Shown here: in pieces, positions 62,131 through 64,000 of the stretch
How positions within the stretch are numbered: position 1 is the first letter of the stretch
How the letters are laid out: each line of letters opens with the position of its first letter
Source of the DNA: DATKWD01 sp035529695
Lineage (GTDB): Bacteria; Actinomycetota; Acidimicrobiia; Acidimicrobiales; Salinilacustritrichaceae
Direction of reading: 5' to 3'
Assembly (NCBI GenBank): GCA_035529695.1
Contig: DATKWD010000165.1
Location: 1 to 64,000, forward strand
DNA length: 64,000 nucleotides
Translations under genes and position numbers: made by a program
The notes under the pieces: model-generated
What the model saw: only the letters and a program-made list of their open reading frames with translations
The model's database searches: none
What the model was told of the DNA's origin: nothing

Positions 62131-62948
62131 GGCAGGACGCGTCACCAGTCGCGCCGCGGCGCGCCACTACAGTCGACATCTTGCGCAGGGTTCGACGAGA
62201 TGGCAGGACGCCGACGCGCCGACGCGCCGTTGCGCTCGCCTTCGCGGTCGCACTGGCGCTCGGGGTGAACCTCGTGAGCGCGATGGCGCAGGTCGGTCCG
62301 CCCACCACCCCGCCGACCGAGCCGCCCACCACCCCCACGACCGCGCCCCCCACCACCCCGCCGACCGAGCCCCCCACCACCACGTCGACGACCACCCAGG
62401 TGACGGCACCTCCGCCGACGGCGGCACCCACGACCACGATCCGGCGGACGACCACGACGGTCCGCACGGCACCCACTGCCGTGTCGCCCACCGAACCACC
62501 GACCACGGCGACGACGGTCATCACCTCGACGACCAACCTGCTGGTGCCCGGCGACGGGTCCGACGGCTCGCAGTCGACCACCACCACGATCGCCGTGGCC
62601 AGCACCTCCGGGATCAGCGAATCGACCAGGGTCACCGCCATCGTCGCCGGGCTCGTCGTGATCGCGCTGATGGTGGCGATCATGACCGCGCGCTACTGGA
62701 GGATGACGAAGCCGGTGCCGCTCGCCGACAACGCAGCCCTCGATGTGCTCGAGACCGAGGACGACACCGGCGACGACTTGGACGAACCGGTCGAGCCCGC
62801 CACGACGTCGGGGCCCACTGCTCACGGCGCGCCACCCGGGTCCGAACCCGGCCAGGACACCGCCGCCACGTCGCCGGTGCCACCATCGCTCCCGAGCGTC
62901 GATGACGCCTCCGCACCGGGACGCAGCGTCTTCGCCGATCCGAGATGA
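62127..62948 (+). CDS. Thr/Pro-rich single-pass secreted or anchored protein
   Basis: 273 aa from GTG 62127, overlapping the Fpg stop (GTGA). A signal peptide (VALAFAVALALGVNLVSAMA) is followed by about 100 residues dominated by Thr and Pro repeats (PTTPPTEPPTT, TTTIRRTTTT), a mucin-like stalk likely O-glycosylated. A TM helix (VTAIVAGLVVIALMVAIM) then leads to an acidic cytoplasmic tail of about 75 residues. Seems to be an envelope structural protein; no enzyme motif. Confidence 0.65.
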   Translation: MRQDASPVAPRRATTVDILRRVRRDGRTPTRRRAVALAFAVALALGVNLVSAMAQVGPPTTPPTEPPTTPTTAPPTTPPTEPPTTTSTTTQVTAPPPTAAPTTTIRRTTTTVRTAPTAVSPTEPPTTATTVITSTTNLLVPGDGSDGSQSTTTTIAVASTSGISESTRVTAIVAGLVVIALMVAIMTARYWRMTKPVPLADNAALDVLETEDDTGDDLDEPVEPATTSGPTAHGAPPGSEPGQDTAATSPVPPSLPSVDDASAPGRSVFADPR

Positions 62949-62993
62949 GTCGGTCCGCCGGACCGCGGTACGTCGGCAACTAAGGTCGCCTCG

Positions 62994-63221
62994 GTGTCCG
63001 AAGCCTTCGATCCAGACGCGATGGTGGAGCGGTTTCGCGAGCGGGCTGCTGCGGTGAAGAAGCGAAATCTGCCGGCTGTCGGCGGCGACGAGCGCGCCCG
63101 TTTCATCGAGCAGGCTCAGACCGACTTCCAGGACTACGCCATGATCGGCGATGCCACGGCCGAGTTGGTCGACGGTGTCCTGACCCTCACCGTCGACCTT
63201 CGCCCCGACGCCGACGCCTGA
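62994..63221 (+). CDS. 75-aa hypothetical protein
   Basis: From GTG 62994. A helical, charged first half (VERFRERAAAVKKRNLPAVG, FIEQAQTDFQDYAMIGDATA) and a short beta ending (GVLTLTVDLRPDA). It is cytoplasmic and resembles small conserved actinobacterial proteins of unknown role. It lies 24 bases before the Pro-rich gene and is probably in one operon with it. Confidence 0.55.
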   Translation: MSEAFDPDAMVERFRERAAAVKKRNLPAVGGDERARFIEQAQTDFQDYAMIGDATAELVDGVLTLTVDLRPDADA

Positions 63222-63245
63222 TCGGCCCGACCACAGGAGACTCAC

Positions 63246-63938
63246 GTGTCCGACCCGAGCCAACCCGGCGATCAGCACCCACTCCCGCCGCCGCCAGGTC
63301 AGACACCTGCGGCCCCTCCACCACCGCCGCCTCCACCGTTGGCACCGCCTCCTCCTGCACCGGTCCCAGCTCCACCGGCGGCACCGCCGCCGTCTGCGGT
63401 ACCGCCGCCGCCTCCACCGCCTGCACCGCCGCCGTCTGCACCGGTCCCAGCTCCACCTGCGGCACCGCCGCCGCCTGCACCGCCGGGCCCGCCCCCGCCC
63501 CCGGCTCCGGCTCCGGCTCAGGCTCCTGTGCCTCCGGCGCCGGTCGGCCCACCCGATCCTCACGGCATCGCTCCGGCTGCGGCGAGGCTCGGCAACTCGG
63601 CCAGGAAGAACGGCAAGGCGGGGTTCGCGATCCTGGGAAGCCTGCTCGCCGACGGTGAGGTCGTCGAGGCACTGTGCGTCGGTCGCTTCCACGACCAGGC
63701 CGGCCTGTGTGCCGTCACCAACCAGCGACTCGTCGTCCTCGGCGACGGCCCCTACAAGCCGGCGGTCGCGACCTTCGAATACGCAGCCGACCTCGCCGTG
63801 CAGGGCTGGGCCGACGACAAGGTCGCCGCGCTGGTGTTCACCCGCGGCGATCACAACGAGACGATCGACCGGATTCCGGATCGCCCGCTGGCCCAGGAGA
63901 TCGCTCAGCGCGTGCGTGGCCACATCGCCGCCGTCTGA
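63246..63938 (+). CDS. Proline-rich protein with C-terminal PH-like domain
   Basis: 230 aa from GTG 63246, with CAGGAGA upstream. The first 105 residues are over half Pro, with the 27-residue repeat PAPVPAPPAAPPP. The C-terminal 115 residues (GNSARKNGKAGFAILGSLLA, LCAVTNQRLVVLGDG, NETIDRIPDRPLAQEIAQ) look like a bacterial PH-like (YokE/bPH) domain. No signal peptide, so it is probably cytoplasmic or membrane associated. Codon use in the Pro-rich stretch is repetitive. Confidence 0.65.
   Translation: MSDPSQPGDQHPLPPPPGQTPAAPPPPPPPPLAPPPPAPVPAPPAAPPPSAVPPPPPPPAPPPSAPVPAPPAAPPPPAPPGPPPPPAPAPAQAPVPPAPVGPPDPHGIAPAAARLGNSARKNGKAGFAILGSLLADGEVVEALCVGRFHDQAGLCAVTNQRLVVLGDGPYKPAVATFEYAADLAVQGWADDKVAALVFTRGDHNETIDRIPDRPLAQEIAQRVRGHIAAV
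63355..63478 (+). repeat. 81-bp period minisatellite inside the proline-rich gene
   Basis: Bases 63355-63397 recur at 63436-63478 with two differences, an 81-bp period equal to 27 residues. It keeps frame, so copy number could vary without disrupting the protein. Confidence 0.7.
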
Positions 63939-64000
63939 CCTTTTCGCCGATCGAGGTCGAATTGGCAGGGGTCGCCTTGCTAGGTTCGTGGCTCGCAAGC
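63939..64000. other. End of window, no gene seen
   Basis: The last 62 bases after the proline-rich gene hold a low-complexity stretch ending CTTGCTAGGTTCGTGG, which might be part of a promoter for a gene beyond the window. Nothing is clear. Confidence 0.4.

Noticed and set aside
62142..63998. Very long minus-strand open frame opposite the Thr/Pro-rich and proline-rich genes
   Set aside because: Arg/Gly-rich low-complexity translation, complement of Pro/Thr codons; no domain. The plus-strand genes have signal peptide, TM and PH-like domains.

Overview
The window is a 64 kb stretch of high-GC, gene-dense bacterial chromosome. GTG starts are frequent, and many neighbouring genes overlap by 4 bases (ATGA or GTGA). 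Gene content points to Actinomycetota: a WS/DGAT acyltransferase, a MhuD-like haem monooxygenase, an HRDC-tailed UvrD-type helicase, a CsoR-family repressor, DUF222 debris and a SAM-I/SAM-IV-class riboswitch on a metX operon. A free-living acidimicrobial (Ilumatobacter-like) lineage is my inference. No rRNA, tRNA, CRISPR array, integrase or transposase was seen.

Layout. 0-4 kb: an ArsM-like methyltransferase interrupted by an in-frame TGA exactly at a conserved Cys position and followed by a SECIS-like hairpin (the most striking signal here), then a DM13 membrane protein and a patch of decayed gene fragments (rhodanese, VOC, DUF222, monooxygenase). 4-10 kb: a lipoprotein hydrolase, small regulators, a WS/DGAT acyltransferase, an internally duplicated membrane protein, a lipoprotein and a 2OG oxygenase. 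10-13 kb: an AbiE-type (type IV) toxin-antitoxin pair with a palindromic operator, and a CsoR/CstR-like repressor with a Cys-rich miniprotein and an ATACCC/GGGTAT operator. 13-21 kb: uppP, a Baeyer-Villiger monooxygenase, an SHMT-like enzyme / Lrp / LysE set, two SDRs and an epoxide hydrolase. 21-36 kb: two GGDEF-EAL proteins, a cupredoxin lipoprotein, a thiolase divergent from a giant indolepyruvate ferredoxin oxidoreductase, a PhnZ-like HD protein, dienelactone hydrolase, the MhuD-like protein, an HhH protein and msrA. 36-43 kb: a PIG-L deacetylase, an ABC exporter whose permease carries an extra extracytoplasmic half, and a helicase. 42.5-49 kb: a coupled operon (DUF2064-methyltransferase fusion, cytochrome b/molybdopterin protein, membrane protein) and a coupled response regulator / histidine kinase / acyl-CoA dehydrogenase operon. 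49-55 kb: a phosphotransferase, a beta-lactamase-family protein, a 2OG oxygenase, an alkyltransferase-like protein, a DEAD-box helicase and an orphan adenine methyltransferase. 55-64 kb: acyl-CoA synthetase plus PEP-mutase-family lyase, the riboswitch-controlled metX and PLP sulfhydrylase pair, enoyl-CoA hydratase, an Fpg/Nei glycosylase and Pro/Thr-rich surface or envelope proteins.

How the genes work together. Much of the window is fatty-acid, acyl-CoA and xenobiotic metabolism (thiolase, acyl-CoA dehydrogenase, acyl-CoA synthetase, enoyl-CoA hydratase, BVMO, SDRs, epoxide hydrolase) plus regulatory and stress genes. Two copies of a 49-bp palindrome with core CGCCAATAATTGGCG sit directly after stop codons at 49.2 and 57.9 kb and look like a dispersed extragenic element.
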